Virus record (IMG/VR): IMGVR_UViG_3300030090_005562
Span: 62,001-126,000 of that record
Source of the DNA: a virus
Direction: 5' to 3' (one strand)
DNA length: 64,000 nt
The notes beneath the pieces are model-generated. The model had not been told where the DNA came from. It did no database searches and was given only the letters and a program-made list of their open reading frames with translations. Shown here one piece after another: positions 57,000-64,000 of this stretch. The position numbers were made by a program, and so were the translations under genes. Positions within the stretch are counted from its first letter, which is position 1. Every line of letters begins with the position of its first letter.

Positions 57000-57444
57000 A
57001 ATATGGGGAATCGGTCTACCAAGGACCGGAACAACATCGCTAGCAGAGGCATTAAGTCTGTTGGGTTTCAAGACCTCTCATCACTGTAAACTACAGAATG
57101 GAGACTCGTACCTATCAGATATATTAGAACAAGCACTAGACAATCAGGCAGTTGTAAATAACCATTTATACGATTTTTATCAGCGTATTTATGAGTTAGA
57201 GGCCATGGACGGGAAAATTGGTTTATATGTATTAACGTATCGTTTGGATAAATATGTATCAGAGAACTTGAAATACATGGCAGAAACCTACTCTTTCTTC
57301 GAGGAAAGGGGCTCAACAGACCATTTATTATTACTTGATACAGGAGCAAACGAAAAAGAGAAATGGAGAAAACTATCCGGTTTTCTAAGTATGGATACGC
57401 CCACTCATTCATTTCCTCATTTGAATAAGGGTTTGGGAATTTGA
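56992..57444 (+). CDS. sulfotransferase-like protein (150 aa)
   Basis: IWGIGLPRTGTTSLAEALSL is the 5'-phosphosulfate-binding loop of sulfotransferases. The middle (VVNNHLYDFYQRIYE) and VLTYRLDKYVSENLKYM may hold the second PAPS-binding part, where the usual Arg-Asp is replaced. At 150 residues it is shorter than most family members (~200 or more), so it may be a minimal or decayed enzyme. Substrate could be a glycan or small molecule. Confidence 0.72.
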   Translation: MTKIWGIGLPRTGTTSLAEALSLLGFKTSHHCKLQNGDSYLSDILEQALDNQAVVNNHLYDFYQRIYELEAMDGKIGLYVLTYRLDKYVSENLKYMAETYSFFEERGSTDHLLLLDTGANEKEKWRKLSGFLSMDTPTHSFPHLNKGLGI

Positions 57445-57623
57445 AATATAGTGAATCAACATTACGGCATATAGGAGATTTAGTAAATCAGGGTAGATTA
57501 CAGGATGCAATAGAGGCGGCAAAGGATTCTGGAAAATACAGTGAGGACGAGGCAAAGTCGTTTATACTCCAGAATGAAAGCGAACTTAGAAATGGCAGAC
57601 AAGAAACAAGGTCCGGTAATTGA
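57441..57623 (+). CDS. small hypothetical protein (60 aa), TTG start
   Basis: KYSESTLRHIGDLVNQGRLQ then AIEAAKDSGKYSEDEAKSFI: helical. Starts TTG in a TTGA overlap with the preceding stop. It overlaps the next gene by 32 bp. Function unknown. Confidence 0.5.
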   Translation: MKYSESTLRHIGDLVNQGRLQDAIEAAKDSGKYSEDEAKSFILQNESELRNGRQETRSGN

Positions 57624-57783
57624 CCCAAAATCTTTTTATGACCCGTACAAAGAGAATGACCCCAGACCTAGAATCGTAGTAGAGAAAAAAAGAACGGAAT
57701 CAGAGGTCATGATAAATTACTTGACAATCATTACTTCAATAGTTACAATAGCGGCAGCTATCAAATACCTGATATTTAGCTAG
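57592..57783 (+). CDS. small C-terminally anchored membrane protein (63 aa)
   Basis: MADKKQGPVIDPKSFYDPYK, then a C-terminal membrane segment YLTIITSIVTIAAAIKYLIF. Resembles the following gene in its IKYL(I/F)F ending, so the two may be related. Function unknown. Confidence 0.55.
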   Translation: MADKKQGPVIDPKSFYDPYKENDPRPRIVVEKKRTESEVMINYLTIITSIVTIAAAIKYLIFS

Positions 57784-57789
57784 AGAAAA

Positions 57790-58032
57790 ATGCGATATAA
57801 AAATAGGATGAAGGAAGTATTTGATAAAATGGAAGAGCCTGACGATAAATATGCGGAAAGGTTTGCAGAGGAACTACGCCGTGAACTGCTTGGCTATCAG
57901 GCCACCACTCAAAACCAAGTGGCAAGCACAATGCAGATAGCGATTAGATTCGTTATCGTTTCAGCGTTTGCCTTTTTCTGTGCCTGTTCTCTTGTTATTT
58001 CAGCATGTATAAAGTATTTATTTTTTAATTAA
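57790..58032 (+). CDS. small C-terminally anchored membrane protein (80 aa)
   Basis: A charged helix (EPDDKYAERFAEELRRELLG) then a membrane segment VIVSAFAFFCACSLVISACI and the end IKYLFFN. Probably inserts in the inner membrane. Function unknown. Confidence 0.58.
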   Translation: MRYKNRMKEVFDKMEEPDDKYAERFAEELRRELLGYQATTQNQVASTMQIAIRFVIVSAFAFFCACSLVISACIKYLFFN

Positions 58033-58042
58033 AGTTTTTTGT

Positions 58043-58069
58043 TGACACATGCCGATAATCATTTATAAT
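58043..58069 (+). promoter_or_regulatory. promoter TTGACA-15-TATAAT
   Basis: The spacer contains GCCGATAAT. A short ATG frame (5 codons) begins 7 nt after the -10 at 58076, ahead of the rIIA-like gene. Confidence 0.8.
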
Positions 58070-58118
58070 GGTGGCATGACATTTAATTTTTAGGATTGGT
58101 TTTCAAAAGGGAGAGAAT

Positions 58119-60365
58119 ATGAAAATCGCACAGGATTACGGTAAGACTAGGACAAGTGGGGCAGTAGTAAAGGGTTCGTTCACTATGGACGAATCACCAG
58201 AGGCGTTCGAGATTCTTTCGGACGGTCTTTATCCAAACAAAATCAAAGCGGTTGTGCGTGAGTTATCCACAAACGCTGTAGAGTCTCATATCACCAGACA
58301 TAAACAGCTTACTGGTGAGGAAATTACAAAAGAGGTCATCGACTCTCTGCCACAGTTTGAGATTCATCTTCCGACGACTATGGAACCTCATTTCTCTATA
58401 CGAGATTTTGGTACGGGTCTTAGTCACGATGACATTATGAATATGTACACAACGTATTTTCGTTCTACCAAACGAGATACGAATGATGTTGGAGGATGCT
58501 TGGGTCTAGGTTCCAAGTCTCCCTTTGCATACTCAGATAACTTCAGCGTAGTCAGCGTTCACAAGGGGCGCAAGACCTGTTACAATCTGACGATTGACAA
58601 TGGGTATCCCACTCCATCGTTTTTCGCCAACGAAGATGGTAGTCCGGTATCTGAGGAAACAAGCGAACCAGATGGTCTGCTCATTACCATACCATGCAAG
58701 TCCTCTGACGAGTATGAATGGGAGAATGAGGCACAGATAATCTACAAATACTTCCGTATCAAGCCGAAGTTTATCGGTAAGCAAGTACATATTCATTCTC
58801 CAGAATATATTGTAGAAGGTAATGGTTGGGGTATTCGAGAGCGTGACCACAAGGGACCGCGAGCTATCATGGGTAGCATCGCATACCCCATCAGTCGTAC
58901 CTCGATTAAATGTTGGGATGATACGGACAAAAAAGATTCTAGCCTTGAGTCTATACTGCGAGCAGACATTGACTTGTACTTTCCACTTGGAGTATTAAAG
59001 ATTACTCCCAGTCGTGAGGCACTTGGCTACAAACCGTCTACCCAGAAGAACATCAAGGCTAAGTTGACCTCTGTGTATGACGAATTAAGAGAGCAGGTGA
59101 GTACGTCTTTCGATGAGTGTCAGAGTCTATGGCAGACTCGTTGCCTCGCCAATGAGTTATTCTATATGGGTAATGCCGCACTACGTTCTGTAGACAACGT
59201 GTTCGATGTTGCTGCTGTTAAATGGAATGGTAAAGAGATTGGTGGGCGTGACGTTAATCTGAGAGATTTCCGTGGCTCAGTACACAGGTTTTACCTTAAA
59301 TCCTACTATAGTCAGGAGGATAAGTGTCACCACCAGAGGGACTTCACATACCTCATGGCAAATCCAGAGATTACATTCATCGAGGCAGATTTGAATGTGG
59401 GTAACTTTGCCAGGGCGAGACATGCCGTAAAGTCTGGAAAATATACAGAGGCAGTTGTTCTGGAATATAATGCCGGTAACGGCAGACGAAAGGCTTTATT
59501 AGACAAGATAGGGATTCTAGAGTCTGACATTGTGAAAGCCTCTGAGCTTGAGCGTCCACCGAAACGTGCGAAGAACAGCGGTGGAGGATTCAGTTCTGGT
59601 AAGACTGGTCAACTGTTCAAGATGACTCCAAGGCTCGGTGGTCACAACAAGAATGACTACTGGCAAGAAGAAACTGTAGACCTAAGCGAGGGCGGCATAT
59701 ATGTTGAAATGACAAGATGGGATGCCAAGGACGATACCGGCGACCTTATTGAGCCATCGGATGTAGCAGAAGGTATAATCAAACTCCAAAAGTGTACCGG
59801 CAAAAAGGTCAAGGTCTATGGTTGTCGTAGCCAAATGGCAAAAGAGTTTGTCGAGGCAGATAACTGGGAGGACTGGTGGACATACTCTCAGCGTGAAGGC
59901 GAGGCAGTCTTTAAGACTAAAAATGCCAAACACGCTCAGATTGCATCAATAATTAGCGAACTTGGCGAAGAACAACTGCTCAGAGACTTGCTTGAGAATG
60001 TAAGTCTTAACAGAAGGGTTCCTAGCCCAATGGTTGATTTGCTCAAGGATTTCAAAAAGATGGACGAGTCAAACGAGATTCTTGAGAAGCAGGGTGTGTC
60101 TTGGGGTGCTATCGTAGGTCTATCTGTGATTCTGAACATCAAGATGCCGTCCGTACCTGAGAGAATGAACCTCAAGTCTAGGTGCGAGGCTATCCTGCAA
60201 GAATACCCGATGGTGGTCGCGGCGTATGAGTCTGCCGGTCGATATTACTACGGACAAGGCTGGAAGAAGAATTTTCTGAGCAGCACAAACTGCAAGAAGA
60301 TGATGGGTGACTATGTTAAGCTGGTTGACGACAATCGAGAATGTCAGAAGGGCTTGACAAAGTAG
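58119..60365 (+). CDS. rIIA: rIIA-like protein with GHKL ATPase domain (748 aa)
   Basis: N-terminal GHKL ATP-binding motifs: VVRELSTNAVESH (N box), IRDFGTGLS and GGCLGLGSKSPFAY. Size and an adjacent rIIB-like gene match T4 rIIA, which protects infection against prophage-encoded exclusion. The C-terminal ~400 residues are less conserved. Ribosome site GGGAGAG. The last codons contain the -35 of the rIIB promoter. Confidence 0.85.
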   Translation: MKIAQDYGKTRTSGAVVKGSFTMDESPEAFEILSDGLYPNKIKAVVRELSTNAVESHITRHKQLTGEEITKEVIDSLPQFEIHLPTTMEPHFSIRDFGTGLSHDDIMNMYTTYFRSTKRDTNDVGGCLGLGSKSPFAYSDNFSVVSVHKGRKTCYNLTIDNGYPTPSFFANEDGSPVSEETSEPDGLLITIPCKSSDEYEWENEAQIIYKYFRIKPKFIGKQVHIHSPEYIVEGNGWGIRERDHKGPRAIMGSIAYPISRTSIKCWDDTDKKDSSLESILRADIDLYFPLGVLKITPSREALGYKPSTQKNIKAKLTSVYDELREQVSTSFDECQSLWQTRCLANELFYMGNAALRSVDNVFDVAAVKWNGKEIGGRDVNLRDFRGSVHRFYLKSYYSQEDKCHHQRDFTYLMANPEITFIEADLNVGNFARARHAVKSGKYTEAVVLEYNAGNGRRKALLDKIGILESDIVKASELERPPKRAKNSGGGFSSGKTGQLFKMTPRLGGHNKNDYWQEETVDLSEGGIYVEMTRWDAKDDTGDLIEPSDVAEGIIKLQKCTGKKVKVYGCRSQMAKEFVEADNWEDWWTYSQREGEAVFKTKNAKHAQIASIISELGEEQLLRDLLENVSLNRRVPSPMVDLLKDFKKMDESNEILEKQGVSWGAIVGLSVILNIKMPSVPERMNLKSRCEAILQEYPMVVAAYESAGRYYYGQGWKKNFLSSTNCKKMMGDYVKLVDDNRECQKGLTK

Positions 60366-60381
60366 AGTAGTCTAGTATAAT
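60354..60381 (+). promoter_or_regulatory. promoter TTGACA-16-TATAAT
   Basis: The -35 overlaps the end of rIIA. TAGTCTAG precedes the -10; a similar TAGTCTGG occurs in the promoter at 62629. Confidence 0.8.
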
Positions 60382-60429
60382 ATAGAGTTAGTAAAGTATT
60401 AACAGTTTTTTATGAGGGAGATTTAGGAT

Positions 60430-61281
60430 ATGTTGAATTACATTTGTTCAGCGAACGGAAACATCACCATCTCGTTTGATGGTCAAGTCAAGTGTGTAGC
60501 GAATGACCATGCGAATTATCGCAAGGTAGTCGAGGCACTCAAGAAGAATGATAAGGAGGCTCTTGGCGAGGCTCTGAACATTCAGAAGGCAGTCTCACAG
60601 TACATCGGGTCTAGCGATGTTGAAGTCAAGGATGGGTGCGTCTTTTATCGAGGCGAACAAGTCAGAGGCTACATCGTGGACCGGATTCTCGCTCAGATGC
60701 GAGCAGGGTTCGGATACGAACCAATGTGTGCGTTTCTTGAGAATATGTACGACAATCCTTCACCGGCATCGGTGGAGCAGTTGTTCAAGTTTCTTGAGGA
60801 CAACGGACTTGTTCTCACAGATGATGGATGTTTCCTCGCCTATAAATATGTAGATAAGGGCGAAGATGGAAAGTTCTATGCTAATTGGGCAAATAAGGAT
60901 GGCACTCACAACGAGTCCGGTCCTGGCTCAGTGGTTCGTATGCCAAGGTCTGAGGTTGAGCATGACCCTTCAAAGAGTTGCGCCCCTGGACTTCACGTTG
61001 GCAGCATGGAGTATGTCCAGCACAGTCAATGGGTGATGACCTGCAAGGTCAATCCCAAGCATGTGGTCAGCGTTCCCGACCATGAGTCTGGCAAGATGCG
61101 TACTTGTCAGTATGAGGTAATCGAGGTCAACGAGAATAAAGAGGCCAAACAAGGTCTTATCTACTCAAATGACCTTGGACGTAGCGAACACGCACCCGAT
61201 GTTGATTACGAAACTAATGACCATTGGGATTATGATGGTGACGATTACGATGGATTCTGGGACGACGAGTACGACTACTAA
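60430..61281 (+). CDS. rIIB: rIIB-like protein (283 aa)
   Basis: Pattern DRILAQMRAGFGYEPMCAFL, ENMYDNPSPASVEQLFKFLE, DDGCFLAYKYV and CAPGLHVGSMEYV matches T4 rIIB and relatives. The C-terminus is an acidic Tyr/Asp-rich tail (HWDYDGDDYDGFWDDEYDY). It has its own promoter and a terminator, downstream of rIIA as in T4. Confidence 0.85.
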   Translation: MLNYICSANGNITISFDGQVKCVANDHANYRKVVEALKKNDKEALGEALNIQKAVSQYIGSSDVEVKDGCVFYRGEQVRGYIVDRILAQMRAGFGYEPMCAFLENMYDNPSPASVEQLFKFLEDNGLVLTDDGCFLAYKYVDKGEDGKFYANWANKDGTHNESGPGSVVRMPRSEVEHDPSKSCAPGLHVGSMEYVQHSQWVMTCKVNPKHVVSVPDHESGKMRTCQYEVIEVNENKEAKQGLIYSNDLGRSEHAPDVDYETNDHWDYDGDDYDGFWDDEYDY

Positions 61282-61297
61282 ACAAATCTCTCCCTCT

Positions 61298-61343
61298 GGG
61301 TTGGGGGTGGGCTTGATAACACCCGCCCCCTTCCCTATTTTTA
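61298..61343 (+). terminator. rho-independent terminator after rIIB
   Basis: GGGGGTGGG and CCCGCCCCC pair around ~10 nt, with outer GGG/CCC, then TATTTTTAT. Similar to the terminator at 49720. Confidence 0.82.
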
Positions 61344-61356
61344 TAAGGAAACAGCT

Positions 61357-61722
61357 ATGCCAAGACCAATAAAAAAACATAAATACTATGTCAAGTGCGG
61401 TCAATTAGAGAAGTGGGTGATTGCATACGACGAGATAAACGCAGCGGTAGTCACGCTGATGAACGCGCCTGGGGAAACTATGCTTGACCCATACTACTTC
61501 TTTGTTAGCAAAAACTACCATGCGAATGTCGAGGACAGATACTTCCAAGACAATCCGATGAAGAAAGAAGATTTGAAAGACGTACATATTGTGCAGACAG
61601 ACGATGTTCTTGAGATGTGCAATATGATTACTGAGGAAGCTGACGAGTTCTATCTGAAAGATATGAACAACGAGGACGATGATAACGGTTGGGCCGATGA
61701 TAGGTCTAACGAAGAATTTTAA
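61357..61722 (+). CDS. hypothetical protein with acidic tail (121 aa)
   Basis: KKHKYYVKCGQLEKWVIAYD then FFVSKNYHANVEDRYFQDNP and an acidic end (NNEDDDNGWADDRSNEEF). AAGGA precedes the ATG. No family recognised. Confidence 0.62.
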   Translation: MPRPIKKHKYYVKCGQLEKWVIAYDEINAAVVTLMNAPGETMLDPYYFFVSKNYHANVEDRYFQDNPMKKEDLKDVHIVQTDDVLEMCNMITEEADEFYLKDMNNEDDDNGWADDRSNEEF

Positions 61723-61738
61723 CCAAGGAAGGATGAAT

Positions 61739-62074
61739 ATGAAACGTATTCTGCTTATTATGTCTCTGGCGATTGCAGGTCTGGCGTTTAGCCAAACCGC
61801 ACAAGCGTTCGGAGGCAGAGAAGTGGAGGTTACTAAAGAATACATCGTAGACCAATGCGGTTACGTTGTAGGTCGCAAGGTGACAAGGGTTGTGACAGTG
61901 GCAAGGCCGCGACCGTTACGCTCTGTGTGCGAGTGTGTTGAAGGTGCAGTCGAATATGTCTGCCGACCACTGGTACGTTGCTGCGAGAGGACAAAGACAG
62001 TTGTAGTCGAAAAGAGTTGTTGTCAGCCCCCTCGACGACAAGTCTGGCGAGCCTGCGATTGTGGATGCAAGTAA
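61739..62074 (+). CDS. secreted Cys-rich protein (111 aa)
   Basis: MKRILLIMSLAIAGLAFSQT then AQAF, a signal peptide with an A-x-A site. The mature protein has 12 or more Cys (VCECVEGAVEYVCRPLVRCC, CDCGCK), implying disulfides or metal. GGAAGG precedes the ATG. A terminator follows. Function unknown; export during infection is inferred. Confidence 0.68.
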   Translation: MKRILLIMSLAIAGLAFSQTAQAFGGREVEVTKEYIVDQCGYVVGRKVTRVVTVARPRPLRSVCECVEGAVEYVCRPLVRCCERTKTVVVEKSCCQPPRRQVWRACDCGCK

Positions 62075-62087
62075 TCTTTACTTATTC

Positions 62088-62121
62088 GGGAGAGTGTGCT
62101 TCATGCGCCTCTCCCTTTTTT
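62088..62121 (+). terminator. rho-independent terminator
   Basis: GGGAGAG and CTCTCCC are exact complements around a 14-nt loop, followed by TTTTTT. Confidence 0.88.
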
Positions 62122-62138
62122 ATTAAGAAAGGAATCTT

Positions 62139-62645
62139 ATGAATTTTTTATTTGACATAATAGGTTTAATCTGCGTATACTTAATTGCGACACTTGGAGA
62201 CTCGACATTACCAGAGCCTGTAACAAAAAAGATATTAACAATCAAGGACAACTTGACGATTAAGAGTATGTGCGATGAGAGTAACAGGATAAGGTCAGAA
62301 GCAGGTAAACCTCGCCATGAGCTTAGTCAAGAACTATGTAGCGCAGCACAAGGACACGCAGAGTATATGGCAGAGCATGCAAATATGTCTCACTATGTTA
62401 ATGGTTCTCCAAGTAGTCGGGCGAAAGATGCTGGCTGGAGTGGAGGCTTTGTTACAGAGAATATAGCTTGCGGCCAGAGAAATGTCAAGAGTGTATTTAG
62501 TGTGTGGCGAAACTCAGGAGGTCACTATGCTAACATGACCGGAAGATATGATAGATGTGGGTTTGGGATGTCGAGGCGAGGTAATATGATTTACTGGTGT
62601 GCCGTCTATGCTAGGTCAATACCGGCACTTGACAAAAAGAAATAG
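62139..62645 (+). CDS. CAP-superfamily (SCP-like) secreted protein (168 aa)
   Basis: After an N-terminal membrane or signal segment (FLFDIIGLICVYLIATLG) comes a CAP domain: NRIRSEAGKPRHELSQELC, HAEYMAEHANMSHYV, RAKDAGWSGGFVTENIACG, VWRNSGGHYANMTGRYDRCG. The conserved His, Glu and His of the CAP cavity are present. Bacterial CAP proteins are secreted; their activities vary, and phage copies are uncommon. Confidence 0.85.
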   Translation: MNFLFDIIGLICVYLIATLGDSTLPEPVTKKILTIKDNLTIKSMCDESNRIRSEAGKPRHELSQELCSAAQGHAEYMAEHANMSHYVNGSPSSRAKDAGWSGGFVTENIACGQRNVKSVFSVWRNSGGHYANMTGRYDRCGFGMSRRGNMIYWCAVYARSIPALDKKK

Positions 62646-62656
62646 TCTGGTATAAT
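62629..62656 (+). promoter_or_regulatory. promoter TTGACA-16-TATAAT
   Basis: The -35 is inside the last codons of the CAP gene. Drives the zinc-ribbon genes with GGGAGAG ribosome site. Confidence 0.82.
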
Positions 62657-62693
62657 GATGGGGTCGATGAATTAGTTTTAACGGGAGAGATTT

Positions 62694-63095
62694 ATGAAAG
62701 GCAAAAAGACTTGCCCAAAGTGTCAAACGATGACGGGACCACGCACAAAGATTTGCAAGAAGTGCGGTTATCATTTTGTGTTTAAGTTCAGAGGGCGTAA
62801 GGTAAAGACGAACGAATTAAAAGACTGGAAGTCACTCAAGAGAGGCGATGTAGTCAAATCAATTCAGGGTTATGGTCCGTACTGGATTAACGAAGATGGC
62901 GAGAGAGAGTCGCTGGGATACTACGGTCTTTTTAAAGTTAGATATGTAGAGGACGATGGAATAGGCGCGTATCCCTACGGCACTAAGCAGAGACATGGAG
63001 GGTTTCACTTTCTCTACATGGGTAAAGAAAAGCAGTCTATAACAGGTGGAGTAAGCCGTTCACATAAGCTGGAGATTGTTAAATGCCAAAACTAA
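62694..63095 (+). CDS. zinc-ribbon protein (133 aa)
   Basis: CPKCQTMTGPRTKICKKCGY is a CxxC-x11-CxxC zinc ribbon. The rest (LKRGDVVKSIQGYGPYWINE, GGFHFLYMGKEKQSITGG) looks like a small barrel. Overlaps the next gene by 13 bp. Probably binds nucleic acid or protein. Confidence 0.72.
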   Translation: MKGKKTCPKCQTMTGPRTKICKKCGYHFVFKFRGRKVKTNELKDWKSLKRGDVVKSIQGYGPYWINEDGERESLGYYGLFKVRYVEDDGIGAYPYGTKQRHGGFHFLYMGKEKQSITGGVSRSHKLEIVKCQN

Positions 63096-63583
63096 TTGAG
63101 CCTGACAAAGTACAAGTGAATCCTGTGTACGTGTGCAAATCTTGCAAGTCAAGTCATTATGAGAGTATTGACTACGTTAATAAAATAGGCAAGATATTGT
63201 GCTACTGTGGAGAAGTAATACACCTTAGACCCATATCAAGTTTTAGGGTTAAGCCTGTTTACGTTGACGTAAGAAAGATAGAAAAGAAAAAAGACTTCAT
63301 TGATATTGAAACAGAATACGAAGAAGACGACTTTTCATCAGACGAGATTGGGTTCGCAGACGATGAGCCTGTTGCGGCACCACCTGTGACGCAAGAAAAG
63401 GACAAGCCTTTGTTTTCAGACGAAGAATTTCTTGATAGGTCAATTGATTTTCTTGTGTCTCTGGGATATAAGAAAAAAGAGGCCCGCTCAGTAATTGATA
63501 GGCGTTCAAGAGTGTTTAGTGACACTCCCATAAATGAGGATAACTTTGAAGACTTTGCAAAGTTTCTTTTATTTGAGAGGTAA
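63083..63583 (+). CDS. zinc-ribbon protein with RuvA-C-like end (166 aa)
   Basis: The N-terminus has VCKSCKSSHYES and LCYCGEV, four Cys for a zinc site. The middle is acidic. The C-terminus FLDRSIDFLVSLGYKKKEAR resembles the three-helix RuvA domain III / UBA-like fold. May recruit a protein partner; inference. Confidence 0.6.
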   Translation: MPKLIEPDKVQVNPVYVCKSCKSSHYESIDYVNKIGKILCYCGEVIHLRPISSFRVKPVYVDVRKIEKKKDFIDIETEYEEDDFSSDEIGFADDEPVAAPPVTQEKDKPLFSDEEFLDRSIDFLVSLGYKKKEARSVIDRRSRVFSDTPINEDNFEDFAKFLLFER

Positions 63584-63585
63584 CA

Positions 63586-63705
63586 ATGACTATAATTATG
63601 AAGATTGCTGTGTGGCTTGGCATATTAGTTGGAGCCTATCAGCTTTGGAAGGGAAGAAAAAACCCAATTCAGTTTGAAGAAAAAACTATAAAGATAGAAA
63701 TATGA
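63586..63705 (+). CDS. mini membrane protein (39 aa)
   Basis: MTIIMKIAVWLGILVGAYQL then WKGRKNPIQFEEKTIKIEI: one membrane segment and a charged tail. GAGAGG lies upstream. Overlaps the next gene by 4 bp. Confidence 0.52.
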   Translation: MTIIMKIAVWLGILVGAYQLWKGRKNPIQFEEKTIKIEI

Positions 63706-64000
63706 ACATATCACAAGATACAAAATTAGACTTCTCAGACGTTCTATTAACTCCCGCATGGTCTATCAATGCGTCTAGGTCTGACGTAAACATGGAGCGT
63801 GTATTTAATGGATTCTACCACTCAGACAAAGAGTGGAAAGGTTTGCCCATTATGATTGCAAACATGGACACCACAGGAACATATCCTATGTGGGATGAAA
63901 TCCATAAATGGGATGCGATAGTCTGCCTAGACAAAAGGTATAACATATACAGATATGCAGACTCTCCAGGCCCACAGTTGATAGAGAGATATGTCAAGGC
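63702..64000 (+). CDS. GMP reductase / IMP dehydrogenase family, 3' end outside window
   Basis: The first 99 residues are present: KLDFSDVLLTPAWSINASRS then DVNMERVFNGF and GLPIMIANMDTTGTYPMWDE. This matches the start of GMP reductase (DVL.P..S...SR.DV and ANMDTTGT). IMP dehydrogenase is the alternative. It would adjust the purine nucleotide pool. Uncommon in phages. Confidence 0.8.
   Translation, partial: MNISQDTKLDFSDVLLTPAWSINASRSDVNMERVFNGFYHSDKEWKGLPIMIANMDTTGTYPMWDEIHKWDAIVCLDKRYNIYRYADSPGPQLIERYVK

Overview
The window is part of the genome of a tailed double-stranded DNA phage (Caudoviricetes). The evidence is a complete packaging, head and tail gene set: large terminase, portal, prohead protease with scaffold, major capsid protein, head-tail connectors, tail tube and a 2374-residue tape measure. 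A tail tube is present but no sheath gene is visible. The very long tape measure implies a siphovirus-like phage with a tail of roughly 350 nm, using the usual ~0.15 nm per residue. The host cannot be named. Promoters are ordinary sigma70-like (TTGACA-N15..17-TATAAT), and many start codons sit at the expected transcription start, so the host probably tolerates leaderless mRNAs. The two tRNA candidates read AGA (Arg) and AUA (Ile), codons that look frequent in the phage genes.

Layout. Positions 1-33436 are one leftward (minus strand) late block. In transcription order it holds: a small acidic gene, a sigma-factor-like gene, a small-terminase-like HTH gene, GDP-mannose 4,6-dehydratase, an ERCC4-type nuclease, large terminase, portal, protease with a nested scaffold, decoration protein, major capsid protein, a long connector and decoration region, tail tube, chaperone-position genes, tape measure, a large beta-helix/LamG fibre and a partial tail gene. 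A short motif, TGGTGTATA, lies just upstream of five of these transcription blocks and of one rightward virion gene. It is the best candidate for a phage late promoter, and the sigma-like gene is its candidate reader. Terminators follow the capsid and tail tube genes.

Positions 33453-39321 are rightward and hold small secreted or structural proteins plus a glycan cassette (DUF3431-like, UDP-galactopyranose mutase, GalNAc-transferase-like). From 39.6 kb to 50.4 kb the genome changes character. It becomes strings of very small genes in cassettes of one to seven genes, separated by nine copies of an unusual bipartite repeat element, most with their own promoter. The window also carries a palindromic iteron-like cluster, several predicted RNA hairpins and many membrane peptides under 60 residues. 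GP88-like and DUF932-like proteins also lie here.

Positions 50.4-52.4 kb are mostly non-coding, with tRNAs, a dispersed repeat, terminators and divergent promoters. Positions 52.4-64 kb are tightly overlapping rightward genes: small membrane or lipoprotein genes, HhH glycosylase-like, pyrimidine-dimer-glycosylase-like, sulfotransferase-like, the rIIA/rIIB pair, secreted Cys-rich and CAP proteins, zinc-ribbon proteins, and a GMP reductase/IMP dehydrogenase gene that runs off the right end.

The most novel features are the nine bipartite elements with leaderless promoters, the iteron cluster, the late-promoter motif, and natural fusions of connector-type domains to LamG or beta-helix modules. 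Functional names rest on motif recognition by eye, and no searches were run.
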